A stretch of 64,000 nucleotides of DNA from CAITZA01 sp937915285 (GCA_036821825.1 DAISIV010000010.1:1-64000), one strand, 5' to 3'; shown: positions 43,062 to 52,642, counted from the first letter of the stretch. Made by a program: numbers and translations. Notes: a model not told the origin generated them from the letters alone.

Positions 43062-44144
43062 GTGAGAGTAGAAAGATTGGCGATTTTGGTCATGGTCTGC
43101 TTGATCAGCTTGGGCTTACTTGTGGGGCTAGCCGTTGCGCAAGCGCCATCCCTGGACAAGTGGAAGCCAGCCTTTGATCCTTCAGGGGCCAAATACAAGT
43201 GTGTAGTGTCAAACGTCTCTCATCCGGTGCTCAAGGGCGTTTATGCGGGGTTCGCTATTCGCGATGAACTCTGGAAACGCACCAACGGGCAAATCTACAT
43301 CGACTTCAAGCCATTTTCCATGCTGGGGGGCGAGGTAGAGGTTCTCAACCAACTTCAGATGGGCGCCATTCAGGGAATGGGTTGCAGTTCAGTTGCGGCG
43401 ACCAACCTTGGTCCGAGGTTCGGACTAATAAATCTTCCATTTCTGATCGATTCCTTCGAGAAGCTTGACAAATTTGTTGGCAGTGGGCAACTCTTCGAAC
43501 ATTTCATGAACGCCATGGATCATCAGGGGATAATCGGTTTGGATATCACCGGTTATGGTAACTATGGTTGGGCCACTACCGTTCCTGTAAGAAACCTTGA
43601 AGATGCAAAAAAGATCAAATTCCGCACTGCAGAGGCGGCAGTAAACCAGTTGCTGTATCAGGCCTGGGGCTTCAATCCTGTCGCAATGCCATGGCCTGAC
43701 GTTCCTGTTGCCCTCAAACAGGGCGTTATAACCGGTTTGGACCATACTCCGTCCGTATGTAACATCACCAAGAAATTTGAAGACGCGAAATATTTTACTT
43801 ATGTCAATTATGCGCAGGGTCTGTTCATCTGGATTTTCAACAAGGCCTGGTTCAATTCTCTTCCGGCTGACCTCCAGAAAACCTTTAGAGAGGTAGTGAA
43901 AGACGTATGCATACAAATCCGCAAGGAAACCGTGCAGCAGGAAACCGAGCAGATTGACTTGGCGAAGAAATCCGGAATTGAGTTCATCAGTCTGTCAAAG
44001 GACGAGATGGATACTTTGCGCAAGCTTGGTGACAGCGTCCACAAGAAATATGCCGAAGAGATCAACAAGCTTTACAAGGGTGACAAATACCGTCCCGTGA
44101 ATTTCCTTGAGGAAGTTTACGGTTTCATCGGTTACAAGCCGTAA
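43062..44144 (+). CDS. dctP: TRAP transporter solute-binding protein
   Basis: A 360-residue periplasmic protein with a signal peptide (hydrophobic core VMVCLISLGLLVGLAVAQA). It has the DctP layout: NGQIYIDFKPFSMLGG, KKIKFRTAEAA with the carboxylate-binding arginine, and LKQGVITGLDHTP. It captures an organic acid and passes it to the membrane subunits encoded at 44457 and 45032. GTG start behind GAGGAGG. An intrinsic terminator follows, which likely makes this subunit more abundant than the permeases. Confidence 0.9.
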   Translation: MRVERLAILVMVCLISLGLLVGLAVAQAPSLDKWKPAFDPSGAKYKCVVSNVSHPVLKGVYAGFAIRDELWKRTNGQIYIDFKPFSMLGGEVEVLNQLQMGAIQGMGCSSVAATNLGPRFGLINLPFLIDSFEKLDKFVGSGQLFEHFMNAMDHQGIIGLDITGYGNYGWATTVPVRNLEDAKKIKFRTAEAAVNQLLYQAWGFNPVAMPWPDVPVALKQGVITGLDHTPSVCNITKKFEDAKYFTYVNYAQGLFIWIFNKAWFNSLPADLQKTFREVVKDVCIQIRKETVQQETEQIDLAKKSGIEFISLSKDEMDTLRKLGDSVHKKYAEEINKLYKGDKYRPVNFLEEVYGFIGYKP

Positions 44145-44159
44145 AATGGAAATCGGATC

Positions 44160-44184
44160 AAAAGGGCCTTTAAAAGGCCCTTTT
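44160..44184 (+). terminator. Attenuating terminator after the TRAP binding protein
   Basis: AAAAGGGCCTTT followed by AAAAGGCCCTTTT gives a GGGCC/GGCCC hairpin with a T tail 15 bases after the stop. Lying within the TRAP gene set, it would allow partial read-through to the permease genes. Confidence 0.7.
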
Positions 44185-44456
44185 GGTCTTAGAACAATCC
44201 CGGCGCTCAACACTGGAGTGTAAAAATTTCAGATGCATGAAACCTTTTTTAGGTTGCTTCTCAGGGACAATGAGCAGAAAAGCCGGCAAGCGTCTTACTA
44301 AGAAATTCCTTTAAAACTACTTTTTCAAAAACACGTGGCATTGATCAAAGGCGCCGTCGGTATTCTTGCCTGGCCGTTACGTATTCCTGAGTTTTCATTC
44401 TCTTCTGTTGCCGAGGCTATTTTAGGAAAGTCACCCTTATATAGAGGAAATGTCGC

Positions 44457-44951
44457 ATGATCGGAAAAATCCTAAACGTTATTGACAGGATTCTTACATT
44501 TTTTGAGGACTGGACTCTTTTTCTGACAGTCATAATAGCTCTTGTGTCCTTATTTTTTAACGTTGTTCTACGCTATGGTTTTAATTACACGTTGGCGTGG
44601 TCGGAAGAACTCGTCAGGGAAGTCATTATCTATACCACGTTCATCGGACTAGGCGCAGCCGTCAAGAACAAGTCCATGATCAAGATCGACGCTTTGGTGC
44701 AGCTCGTTCCGCGACTTAAGGTCCCTCTCAATTTCTTCAGTAATTTCGTTACAGCCATTTTTGGTTTGATGATGCTTTACTACGGCTGGAAGATAGCAGC
44801 CCTTCAGGTTATGACTAATCAGAAGACCATCATCATGCAGATTCCGCTTGTCTACCTTTATGCGATCATCCCGGTGATGGGGGCGACAGTTTTGCTGAGA
44901 ACCATTCAGGTGATTTACCAGGATTACACGGAACTCCGTTCAGCGAAATGA
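44457..44951 (+). CDS. dctQ: TRAP transporter small permease
   Basis: A 164-residue protein with four transmembrane segments and the family motif RYGFNYTLAWSEELVREVIIYTTFIG at the end of helix 1 and helix 2. It pairs with the large subunit encoded 80 bases downstream. The 312 bases between it and the binding-protein gene hold the terminator at 44160 and no other gene. Confidence 0.88.
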   Translation: MIGKILNVIDRILTFFEDWTLFLTVIIALVSLFFNVVLRYGFNYTLAWSEELVREVIIYTTFIGLGAAVKNKSMIKIDALVQLVPRLKVPLNFFSNFVTAIFGLMMLYYGWKIAALQVMTNQKTIIMQIPLVYLYAIIPVMGATVLLRTIQVIYQDYTELRSAK

Positions 44952-45031
44952 CGTCGTCAAATTGAGATGGGTGAGTTATCTGGACGTTAAGACAACAATT
45001 GCCTAGGCAAACATTTACATAGGAGCGCTTC

Positions 45032-46327
45032 ATGGAGTCGAGCCACGTTATAATCCTTCTGATTCTTCTGGGTTGTATGGCGAGTTATGTACCTGTTTTC
45101 TTGTGTCTTTTTTTTACTGCCGTACTCGGATTCCTGCTTTTCACCGAATTACCGCTCCTGTTACTGACTCAAACGCTCTTCCGCAGTATGGACAATTTTT
45201 CGCTTGTAGTTGTGCTGTTTTTCATATTGTGCGGCAACATCATGACGACCGGCACCATTGTTGCCAGGCTGATCAAGATGGCAAATGCTCTGGTGAGTTG
45301 GCTGCCGGGTGGTCTGGGGATGGCAGGAGTCATAGCTTGCGCCCTGTTTGGAGCAATATCCGGTTCGACCGTCGCTACCGTAGTCGCTCTCGGGGGATTC
45401 ATGATCCCTGCCCTGATCGAGAAAGGATATCCCAAAGACTACACCGTCGGCATAATGACCACTTCCGGGAATCTCGGGGTCATCATTCCTCCCAGTATTT
45501 CCATGATTCTTTATTGCATGATAAGCAATGTCTCACTGGAAGGGCTGTTTCTCACCGGTTATGTGCCAGGGATCCTCATCACAGGCTTGACCTGCCTCTA
45601 CACCTATTTTGTTTTACGAAAAAATAAGGACATCGTTTATTCGCCCATAAAGAGTTTTCATGAACTGGCCACGATTTTCAAGGAAGGTATCTGGTCGCTC
45701 ATGCTGCCTGTCATCATCTTCGCCGGAATATTTTCGGGGATGTTTACAGCTAACGAAGCGGCAGTTATCGCATGCGTTTACGCTATTATCGTTGAACTGT
45801 TCATACACAGGTCAATGAACCTGACCCAGCTAAAAAAAGTTACTATTTCGTCCGCAGTCACATCTTCAACATTGCTTATAATTGTGGCCGGGGCAAGCTG
45901 TTTTGGCAGGTTACTAACATTGGAAAACATCCCGCCCAAGATCACCGAGGCGGTTCTATCAACGATACAGTCCCCTGTTGTTTTCTTAATGGCCATGAAT
46001 GTCCTGCTCCTTGTAGTAGGCATGTTCATGGATATAATATCCGCAACCCTGATCCTTGGACCTGTATTTCTGCCCATGCTCCATGCATTCAACATTGATC
46101 CGCTTCATTTCGGTCTGCTGATGACGGTGAACCTTGCAATCGGCTATTGCACTCCACCGGTTGGTGTCAGCCTTTATATTACCGGATCCATGGTTAACAA
46201 GGATTTGATCTGGGTGACAAAGGCATGCTTCCCGTTCATGGTGATCCAGATAACGGTGTTGCTCGCCATGACTTACATGCCTGACCTGGTGTTGTGGTTG
46301 CCGAGAATGATGGGCTACGTTCAGTGA
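45032..46327 (+). CDS. dctM: TRAP transporter large permease
   Basis: A 431-residue protein of about twelve hydrophobic segments. The family signatures ALFGAISGSTVATVVALGG, TTSGNLGVIIPPSI and NLAIGYCTPPVGVSLY are all present. It forms the sodium-driven channel for the organic acid captured by the binding protein. AGGAG precedes its ATG. Confidence 0.92.
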   Translation: MESSHVIILLILLGCMASYVPVFLCLFFTAVLGFLLFTELPLLLLTQTLFRSMDNFSLVVVLFFILCGNIMTTGTIVARLIKMANALVSWLPGGLGMAGVIACALFGAISGSTVATVVALGGFMIPALIEKGYPKDYTVGIMTTSGNLGVIIPPSISMILYCMISNVSLEGLFLTGYVPGILITGLTCLYTYFVLRKNKDIVYSPIKSFHELATIFKEGIWSLMLPVIIFAGIFSGMFTANEAAVIACVYAIIVELFIHRSMNLTQLKKVTISSAVTSSTLLIIVAGASCFGRLLTLENIPPKITEAVLSTIQSPVVFLMAMNVLLLVVGMFMDIISATLILGPVFLPMLHAFNIDPLHFGLLMTVNLAIGYCTPPVGVSLYITGSMVNKDLIWVTKACFPFMVIQITVLLAMTYMPDLVLWLPRMMGYVQ

Positions 46328-46407
46328 TTGAAGAGTTCTCCGACTGAGCCGAAGGTTTTTCCAGGAGGGAAAGCTACTAAACAAATGTAAGGCAACATAG
46401 ATTTAAT

Positions 46408-46430
46408 GCCTCAGGTCCAAGACCTGAGGC
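46408..46430. terminator. Bidirectional terminator between convergent genes
   Basis: A perfect ten-base stem GCCTCAGGTC/GACCTGAGGC with a 3-base loop, followed on the plus strand by TATTTTGGTTTT. It serves the large TRAP permease gene and, on the opposite strand, touches the stop codon of the GNAT gene at 46430. Confidence 0.75.
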
Positions 46431-47089
46431 TATTTTGGTTTTATACCGAATCTTAAATGTCTGAATCTCAGGTTGTCCTCTGCTGATACACGGGAACCGA
46501 CCCTGATCATCATTATGTTCTCGGGCCTTAAGGCGATGTTGGGCTCATTGGTGTAAACTTCCCTGAAACCCAGTTTGCCATACAATTGTTTCATCATGTT
46601 CCTGTATTGTCCGGCCGTCAAATTCTTGCCCTCCAGATCCCAATGCCAGGAATAGCCACACATGTATGCGATTTTATCTTCAAAGAAATCATCATTCATG
46701 GTGCTATTCAGCAGCCTGTAAGCTAGATTAAGGCCACGAAAATTTCTGGATAATTCAAGCGCTGCAAGTTCATACATGAGTTTTCCCAAAAGGGTCCATC
46801 TGTCATTCGGCTCGGGATAGGATCCGATACAGTAGCCCACCACTACATTGGGATCTCTTACAGCCAGAGTCACACGCCCGTCTTCGCGCTCCGCATATTT
46901 ATTGAAAGAGTCTATTTTTTTAATGATGGAAGAATAGTGGGAAAAGTGTCCCAGCCCGTCATCCATTTCCAGGTTGTCAAAGAAACTGGCTTTACAATTG
47001 GATTTTAGAAGAATCCGACCGTATTCCGACTCGATGACAAAGTCAGGACTTTCTGAATCTGTTTCAGGGACTGAGGGCCGATTGGTCAA
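46430..47089 (-). CDS. AcuA-like GNAT N-acetyltransferase
   Basis: A 219-residue acyltransferase of the AcuA/GNAT type. The acetyl-CoA-binding motif A reads LELSRNFRGLNLAYRLL, followed by YMCGYSWHWDLEGK and LYGKLGFREVYTNEPN. AcuA proteins acetylate the active-site lysine of acetyl-CoA synthetase and silence it. The adjacent GNAT overlaps it by 4 bases, so the two act together, perhaps on acyl-CoA synthetases; no such synthetase is in the window. Confidence 0.75.
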   Translation of the reverse strand: MTNRPSVPETDSESPDFVIESEYGRILLKSNCKASFFDNLEMDDGLGHFSHYSSIIKKIDSFNKYAEREDGRVTLAVRDPNVVVGYCIGSYPEPNDRWTLLGKLMYELAALELSRNFRGLNLAYRLLNSTMNDDFFEDKIAYMCGYSWHWDLEGKNLTAGQYRNMMKQLYGKLGFREVYTNEPNIALRPENIMMIRVGSRVSAEDNLRFRHLRFGIKPK

Positions 47090-47652
47090 AAGTCACTCCA
47101 TTCACTGGCCAGATCACGGACCATTATGATGAGGTCATGGTATTCACCGTTTTTGTCCTTGATGTAATCCTTGAGAACACCTTCATGTTTGAAATCCAAT
47201 TTTAGGGCGGCTGCAATTGCTGAATCCTCAACGCCTGAGACAAACTCGGCAAAGAGTTTCTCCAAGCCCATGTCCATTGCGGCCTTTATGCAATCGAGTA
47301 TCATCCAGCTTCCGAGCCTCTGGGAGCGATATGACGGATGAACCATGACACGAAGATGCCCCACATGCACAATACAGTGAGCGACGTGCAGATGAAGGCG
47401 CACATTGGCTATTATCTTGCCATCGTCCTCCCTGACAGCCACGATCGGTAATATCTTGGAATAATCCAGTCTTTTTAGCCACCGGTGCAATGTTTCGGGC
47501 TCATCCAGCTTGTCGCGCAAGAACCATTGCTCCTCTTTGGGTATTTCTGAGTAAAATATGCTCAAGGCCTCTTCATCGGATTCCACCACAGGACGCAGCA
47601 AGACGGAAGTCCCATCCTTTGTGACTATTGCCTTGGGATAATCCTCTAACAT
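47086..47652 (-). CDS. GNAT-family N-acetyltransferase
   Basis: A 188-residue GNAT from ATG 47652, chosen for its AAGGAG site; a frame to 47706 exists. It shows LRPVVESDEEALSIFY at the start, then LRVMVHPSYRSQRLGSWMI, the R-x-x-x-x-G acetyl-CoA loop, and LDFKHEGVLKDY. The domain organisation (about 190 residues, N-terminal KDGTSVLLRP) resembles the C-terminal GNAT of Pat-like protein acetyltransferases. Its stop overlaps the next GNAT start as ATGA. Confidence 0.78.
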   Translation of the reverse strand: MLEDYPKAIVTKDGTSVLLRPVVESDEEALSIFYSEIPKEEQWFLRDKLDEPETLHRWLKRLDYSKILPIVAVREDDGKIIANVRLHLHVAHCIVHVGHLRVMVHPSYRSQRLGSWMILDCIKAAMDMGLEKLFAEFVSGVEDSAIAAALKLDFKHEGVLKDYIKDKNGEYHDLIIMVRDLASEWSDF

Positions 47653-47784
47653 GGTATGTCTCCTTAACAGAATTCGGAAATTGACGCTGGGGCTACCCTC
47701 TTCCAACGAGCCTGTGTCCGAGGAAAATGTGACAGATTTATTCCAGGAACCAGCGAAACACCATCCAGTGACAGCCTGAGAAAG

Positions 47785-48171
47785 CTACCGCTCTATTTTG
47801 AGTCTGTATTTAAGGATCTTCACCGGTTCTTCCTCCCAGCTTCTCTGATACCTGAACACAATACCGGAGACACCCTCCTTGTGCGGAACAAAGGTGAACA
47901 GTTCCTTCGAAGGGGATCCGGGCATTGGCTGCACAGCCGGTTCAGTTGTTCTGGATTCTAGTCTGAAAAATTCTTTATCAAAGATGGGGGTCCACTGGTA
48001 ACCAGTCGATGGATTGGTTTCCAGTGTAATTTTAAACGGCAATCCTACATGGATCGTACGATTCAGATCATCAGACGCCATTGACCGGAAATCCGTGCTC
48101 AAGCAAACCGTGAGCGTTATAAAGATACTGGATACTATCCAAAATTTTTTCGAATTAAACAATCTTGCCAT
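47785..48171 (-). CDS. Chagasin/I42-type protease inhibitor
   Basis: From ATG 48171 the protein has about 128 residues, with a signal-anchor (WIVSSIFITLTVCLST). The inhibitor motifs appear in order: NPSTGYQW (loop 2-type wedge), FTFVPHKEGVSG and RYQRSWEEEP. Chagasin-like proteins block papain-family cysteine proteases by inserting three loops; here it is exported or membrane-bound. A longer frame starts at 48252 but includes no domain residues. Confidence 0.75.
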   Translation of the reverse strand: MARLFNSKKFWIVSSIFITLTVCLSTDFRSMASDDLNRTIHVGLPFKITLETNPSTGYQWTPIFDKEFFRLESRTTEPAVQPMPGSPSKELFTFVPHKEGVSGIVFRYQRSWEEEPVKILKYRLKIER

Positions 48172-48347
48172 TTGAAACCGCCGCCAGGGGATGAAACCGC
48201 TGTGACTTCCTGTATGTCCCGAGACAAACCATGGCCGCCAGATCGGCTCCATGTTCTATGGACTCTGGCATTCAGTTTATAACAATAGGGGAAAAACATT
48301 AAACGCAATTTCAACGAATCGTTAAATTCTTTTCCCTGCGTGTTAAC

Positions 48348-48387
48348 GAAAAAAGCCGATTCCTGGACTCTAATCCTGGAATCGGCT
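48348..48387 (-). terminator. Terminator of the glutamate-synthase-like gene
   Basis: On the minus strand the stem AGCCGATTCC...GGAATCGGCT (ten pairs, 14-base loop) is followed by TTTTTTC. It lies 75 bases after the stop at 48463. Confidence 0.75.
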
Positions 48388-48462
48388 CTGTCGGTATGGC
48401 TCACGAGCCATGATATTTGTTCAGAAAAAAACTCCGCTATCCCCGTTGGCCAAAAAGGATGT

Positions 48463-50031
48463 CTAGCTGTTTAGAATAGCGTCGATTTCCTTCTGATCAC
48501 AGTCCATTACGTATGGAATGCCGGAGATGCTGGCTGACTCTCTCGTTAAGGCCACAATATCATTGCGATCGATGTAGGGGAGCGCAAACTTTCTGGCTCC
48601 TGCCATCAACTGCTGCAGTCCCTGTTTCAAACGGTCAATGTATGAGTAGACGCCGATTGCGCCGGCCGGGAGCTTTTTGAAATCATCACCGAAACGCTCC
48701 TTTAGCTGGCTGGCGACCGCAAACAATCCCATGTAACCGTCTTCAGCCGTGGCCCCTTCCGATTCCATCTTCTCGGCTGTCTGCTTGCCATTGGTTTTTC
48801 CAACCATGGCGGCTGTAAGGAGCGCTCTGCCCAGGCAGATGGCCTTTACATACGGGGCTCCCAGAGCCAATGCCTTAAACAGGTGATCTTCCAGGGAAAG
48901 TCCACCGGCTATGGCCATCGGTGGAATGTAGGCGCCCTTGGCCCTCAGTTTCTCACACATGTCATACATCATGCACTCGAGGTATACTGTAGGGATACCC
49001 CATTCATTCATCATTCTCCAGGGACTCATGCCTGTTCCGCCACCGGCGCCGTCAATCGTCAATAGGTCTATCTTGGCGTTTGACGCAAATTTTATGGCCC
49101 TGGCGAGATCGGCAGGTCTGTAGGCGCCTGTTTTTAGTGTTACATACTTGGCGCCAATCTTACGCAGCCTCTCAACTTCACTATAGAAACCGTCTTCCGT
49201 GACCATGCCCAGCCTGGAATGCCTCTCAAATTCCGAGATTCCTCCCTTTTCAAAGGCTCTTTTGGCGCTGTCCAAAGTCGGGTCTGGAAGAACTATGTAG
49301 CCACGGCCCTTCAACTGGAGCGCTCTTTCCATTGTGGAAAGCTTAACCTCGCCACCGATGTCCTTGGCGCCCTGGCCCCATTTCAATTCAAAGATCTCAA
49401 TTCCCAGTTTTTCTATGGCGTACTCGGGGACTCCCAGCTTGGTATCTTCCACATTCGCCTGGACAATGACCCCACCCTTGCCTTCATACCATTTGTTAAA
49501 GGCATTGATTCGTCTTTCCATCTCAGGGGACTTGACGATACGACCATCCTTAAACTCAGCTTCCTTGTCCATACCGCAAATGTTCTCACCCGCTACGACC
49601 ATGACCCCGGAAATAGCGGCGCCAACAGCAATCTCTTCCCAGTTTACCCTGGCTATGTAAGTCGATCCAACTGCCCCGGTGAATACCGGAAAATCCATCT
49701 TGATGTCGCCATTTGCACCGACTGCCGTGCTACAGTCCACCACCGGGAATGTGGCGAGATCCGAATCAGCCTCTACGCCGACCGCTCCCACGCATGTTCC
49801 CTGAATGTTAAAATGAGAAAAATCGACAGGATAGTCCTTGTCGGCGCCGGCAGTGATCTTGCCGAATGGCTGAGGATAAAGGGTTTCTCGACCGCGTATT
49901 GCTGAGCGTCCTATCTCACAAGGACCTGGGCACCCATCAAGACAGGTCACGCATATACCGGATATAGGAGCCGGCTCCACCCTGGTTTTGGTTTTTGTTG
50001 CAGCGCTGCGGTTGGGTTTGCTGTAGGACAT
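48463..50031 (-). CDS. FMN-binding glutamate-synthase-domain protein
   Basis: A 522-residue protein with the central FMN/Fe-S part of glutamate synthase: FELKWGQGAKDIGGEV, LLTIDGAGGGTGMSPW, PPMAIAGGLS and KAICLGRALLTAAM. An N-terminal cysteine-rich start (GICVTCLDGCPGPCEIG) resembles an Fe-S cluster site. It lacks the glutaminase domain of true GltB, so it is of the archaeal/GltB2-like FMN-binding group and needs partners or free ammonia. A terminator follows at 48348. Confidence 0.85.
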   Translation of the reverse strand: MSYSKPNRSAATKTKTRVEPAPISGICVTCLDGCPGPCEIGRSAIRGRETLYPQPFGKITAGADKDYPVDFSHFNIQGTCVGAVGVEADSDLATFPVVDCSTAVGANGDIKMDFPVFTGAVGSTYIARVNWEEIAVGAAISGVMVVAGENICGMDKEAEFKDGRIVKSPEMERRINAFNKWYEGKGGVIVQANVEDTKLGVPEYAIEKLGIEIFELKWGQGAKDIGGEVKLSTMERALQLKGRGYIVLPDPTLDSAKRAFEKGGISEFERHSRLGMVTEDGFYSEVERLRKIGAKYVTLKTGAYRPADLARAIKFASNAKIDLLTIDGAGGGTGMSPWRMMNEWGIPTVYLECMMYDMCEKLRAKGAYIPPMAIAGGLSLEDHLFKALALGAPYVKAICLGRALLTAAMVGKTNGKQTAEKMESEGATAEDGYMGLFAVASQLKERFGDDFKKLPAGAIGVYSYIDRLKQGLQQLMAGARKFALPYIDRNDIVALTRESASISGIPYVMDCDQKEIDAILNS

Positions 50032-50513
50032 ATTTTTCCTCCATTAACTCATGTCCAGAGATAATTTTGCGTGGCGATTACGCCTTGCATGTTTTTGATT
50101 TGCTGGAATCCAAAGCGGCCGGTCAGGTTAGCCACACTAATTGGAAAGCCAAAGGATATTAGCTTGGGTAAAACACCATGTCAAGATTTTTCAAATGGCG
50201 ACGACTTATGCCTAAAATTACCATTGTGGCTTAAAAAGAAGTGGGCTTGATTAGCCAGAATCAGCGGGCAACAGGATCAACGAAACTTAAATGATGACCG
50301 ACCAGGAGATGCGCGCCAGATTATTAGAGGCTTTGTAGTATCGGAATTCCCACGCCCGCAATAAGAGACATTTTCTAGTTGGTTAGGTTCGTTCCGGAAT
50401 GTATAATTTTTCAGGAGAATTATAAGGTCCTGGCCGTTTTGGAACCGCATACGCGTATCCGTGATGTTGCCTATCGCGGAATGTTAGGGATGGTAGAAAG
50501 GAACGACCTGGTG
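50032..50513. other. Divergent intergenic region
   Basis: Between the minus-strand flavoprotein and the plus-strand iron-sulfur protein. It holds the promoters of both. A frame opened by TTG at 50379 reaches the next gene in frame, but the better start is at 50514. No other element was recognised. Confidence 0.35.
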
Positions 50514-51449
50514 ATGACTACATTCGAACTGATTACAACCCTGATCTGTTTAGTTCTTCTAACGCTGGGAACAGTCTGGATAATTGGAGAGCGTGGCAGA
50601 TTACTTCTACCATCAACGAGGGAGCTTTTTCGAAAGTCGGGCATCAGCAATTTTTACAACGGTAATAGCCTGCATTTGTATGTTTATGGCAGGTGGACCA
50701 AACATTACATCAAAACTGCTGTGCGACATTATGTGCCACGAATTTCGACTGAATCACGACTTGGCATAGCGAGGAATTACCATTCCAGGACTCTGACTCT
50801 GGAGCAGGCCAAGAAAGTTATCAATATTAATCACGACATAGATGTCAGAGACTCAGAGGCGGTGATCCCCTACCCTGTAGCCAGAGACATTATATTGAAA
50901 GCCCCAGTGGAAATTGCCATTTTTGATTGTCCCTGCAGGGATGGCAGGCAAACACCCTGCGAACCTGTTCAGGTTTGTATGCTTTTTGGGGAACCGATAG
51001 TGAGCTTCATACTTGAACACCACCCGACCAAGAGTCGGCGCTTGACTCGCGAAGAGGCGCTTGAAACGCTGGAGAAGGAGCATGAACGCGGGCACGTTCA
51101 CACAGCTTGGTTCAAGAATGTTTGCCTGAACCGATTCTTTGCGATCTGCAATTGCTGTAAATGTTGTTGCGGGGGCATGATCTCATTGATGAGATATGGT
51201 GTGCCTATGATTCTGTCTTCTGGTTTTGTTGCCGGCATCGATTACGAGAAATGCGTGGCGTGTGGGACATGCGAGCGCTTCTGCCAGTTCGAGGCAATCT
51301 CCTTTGACGCTTCTCCTCAGGTTAGCCGGGATAAGTGTATGGGTTGCGGGGTATGTGTGGACAAATGCCCCCAGAGCGCCATCAGTCTGGAAAAAGCCCC
51401 TGATAAAGGTGTACCGCTGGAGTTTGACAGACTCGGCCAGGATACGTGA
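50514..51449 (+). CDS. Membrane-anchored 4Fe-4S protein
   Basis: From ATG 50514, behind AAAGGA, the protein has about 311 residues and one N-terminal transmembrane helix (ELITTLICLVLLTLGTVWII). It carries CPCRDGRQTPCEP, a dense CNCCKCCCGG patch and two ferredoxin motifs: CVACGTCERFC and CMGCGVCVDKCP, each with a further P/F-type partner. It is likely an electron-transfer or Fe-S-linked membrane partner. Neighbours do not identify the enzyme it serves. Confidence 0.8.
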   Translation: MTTFELITTLICLVLLTLGTVWIIGERGRLLLPSTRELFRKSGISNFYNGNSLHLYVYGRWTKHYIKTAVRHYVPRISTESRLGIARNYHSRTLTLEQAKKVININHDIDVRDSEAVIPYPVARDIILKAPVEIAIFDCPCRDGRQTPCEPVQVCMLFGEPIVSFILEHHPTKSRRLTREEALETLEKEHERGHVHTAWFKNVCLNRFFAICNCCKCCCGGMISLMRYGVPMILSSGFVAGIDYEKCVACGTCERFCQFEAISFDASPQVSRDKCMGCGVCVDKCPQSAISLEKAPDKGVPLEFDRLGQDT

Positions 51450-51529
51450 CAGTCAAGGGCAATTGATGTATGTCTGAACTGTTTGCGCACTGAGCAACCA
51501 ATCTTTGTGAGAAAAGGGGAGTCTTTCTA

Positions 51530-52024
51530 ATGGAACCCAAAAAGATCAATGACAGCAGTGTCGTCATGGCAATACAGATGAACCCGGAGCATGCTAACCC
51601 GGTTGGGAATGTACATGGTGGGGTGATAATGCACTATGTGGACACGGCGGCAGGGGTAGCAGCAATCCGTCATTCACGAAAAAACTCGGTCACAGCGTCG
51701 ATAGACAGGCTGGACTTCCATTTTCCTGTATATGTTGGAGACTTGCTCATTCTGAAAGCAAGCGTGAATCTGGTCGGGAAGACATCCATGGAGGTTGGGG
51801 TGCGAGTGGAGGCAGAAAACCTGCTCACAGGAGAAGTCAGGCATACGGCATCCGCCTACCTAACCTTCGTAGCCTTGGGCCCGGATGGAAAACCTGCTTC
51901 GGTGCCGGAACTCATCCTTGAAACGGAGCAGGATACAAGGAGAAACTGCGAGGCCCAGGTCAGAAAGAAAATAAGGTTGGCTGAAAAGGCGAGAGAGACG
52001 TGCAATCTCAACACTGCTCCGTAG
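51530..52024 (+). CDS. Acyl-CoA thioesterase (hotdog fold)
   Basis: A 164-residue hotdog protein: NPVGNVHGGVIMHYVDTAAGVAA (catalytic aspartate in the long helix), DRLDFHFPVYVGDLLILKASV and VEAENLLTGEVRHTAS. This matches the YciA/ACOT-type group that hydrolyses medium or long acyl-CoAs. AGGGGAG precedes the ATG. Confidence 0.87.
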   Translation: MEPKKINDSSVVMAIQMNPEHANPVGNVHGGVIMHYVDTAAGVAAIRHSRKNSVTASIDRLDFHFPVYVGDLLILKASVNLVGKTSMEVGVRVEAENLLTGEVRHTASAYLTFVALGPDGKPASVPELILETEQDTRRNCEAQVRKKIRLAEKARETCNLNTAP

Positions 52025-52093
52025 CTTCTTTTAGACGTGACCAATGGTGTCGAATCCTGAACCTTTCGAATATACTATAGTAGGAGTTGGAAA

Positions 52094-52642
52094 ATGTTCT
52101 CGCAAACGGAAATGTCATCCAGCGATGAATTAGTTTCAGGATATAGGCCTGGATTGATTGGAGATATAACCAAACTCCATGCGACCTATTACTTTGAGCA
52201 CTGGGGTTTTCACATTAATTTTGAGACCCAGGTTGCCACAGAGCTTAGTGAATTCTGTCTGCGGCTTAATCCGGACTTTGATGGATTGTGGTCGGCGTAT
52301 ATAGACGGGAACTTCCTGGGTTCGATAGCGATTGATGGTTCGATGCAGAACACTCAGGGAGCCAGGCTTAGATGGTTCATCGTTCGGCCCGATTTCCAGG
52401 GAACTGGATTGGGAAAGGCCCTATTCAAAACGGCCCTTGGCTTTTGCGTTGAAAAGAGGCTTCCGCGAGTATTCCTGTGGACTTTCAAGGGCCTTGAAGC
52501 AGCGCGCCATCTTTATGAAAAAGCGGGTTTTGTGATAACCGAGGATCACACCTTCAGTGGTTGGGGCAGCGACATCATCGAACAGAAATTCGAGGTGGAC
52601 CTGGAGACTGTGATCAGGGCAAATAGCTATCAAGGAACTTAA
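52094..52642 (+). CDS. GNAT-family N-acetyltransferase
   Basis: A 182-residue acyltransferase: RWFIVRPDFQGTGLGKALFKTA is the acetyl-CoA loop, followed by ARHLYEKAGFVITED. The N-terminal motif GYRPGLIGDITKLHATYYFEHW is typical of the GNAT part found in MarR-GNAT fusions, but the MarR part is absent here. Substrate unknown. Confidence 0.82.
   Translation: MFSQTEMSSSDELVSGYRPGLIGDITKLHATYYFEHWGFHINFETQVATELSEFCLRLNPDFDGLWSAYIDGNFLGSIAIDGSMQNTQGARLRWFIVRPDFQGTGLGKALFKTALGFCVEKRLPRVFLWTFKGLEAARHLYEKAGFVITEDHTFSGWGSDIIEQKFEVDLETVIRANSYQGT

Noticed and set aside
49219..49905. 228-residue plus-strand ORF
   Set aside because: Antisense shadow of the glutamate-synthase-like gene, low-complexity of motifs and no ribosome site.
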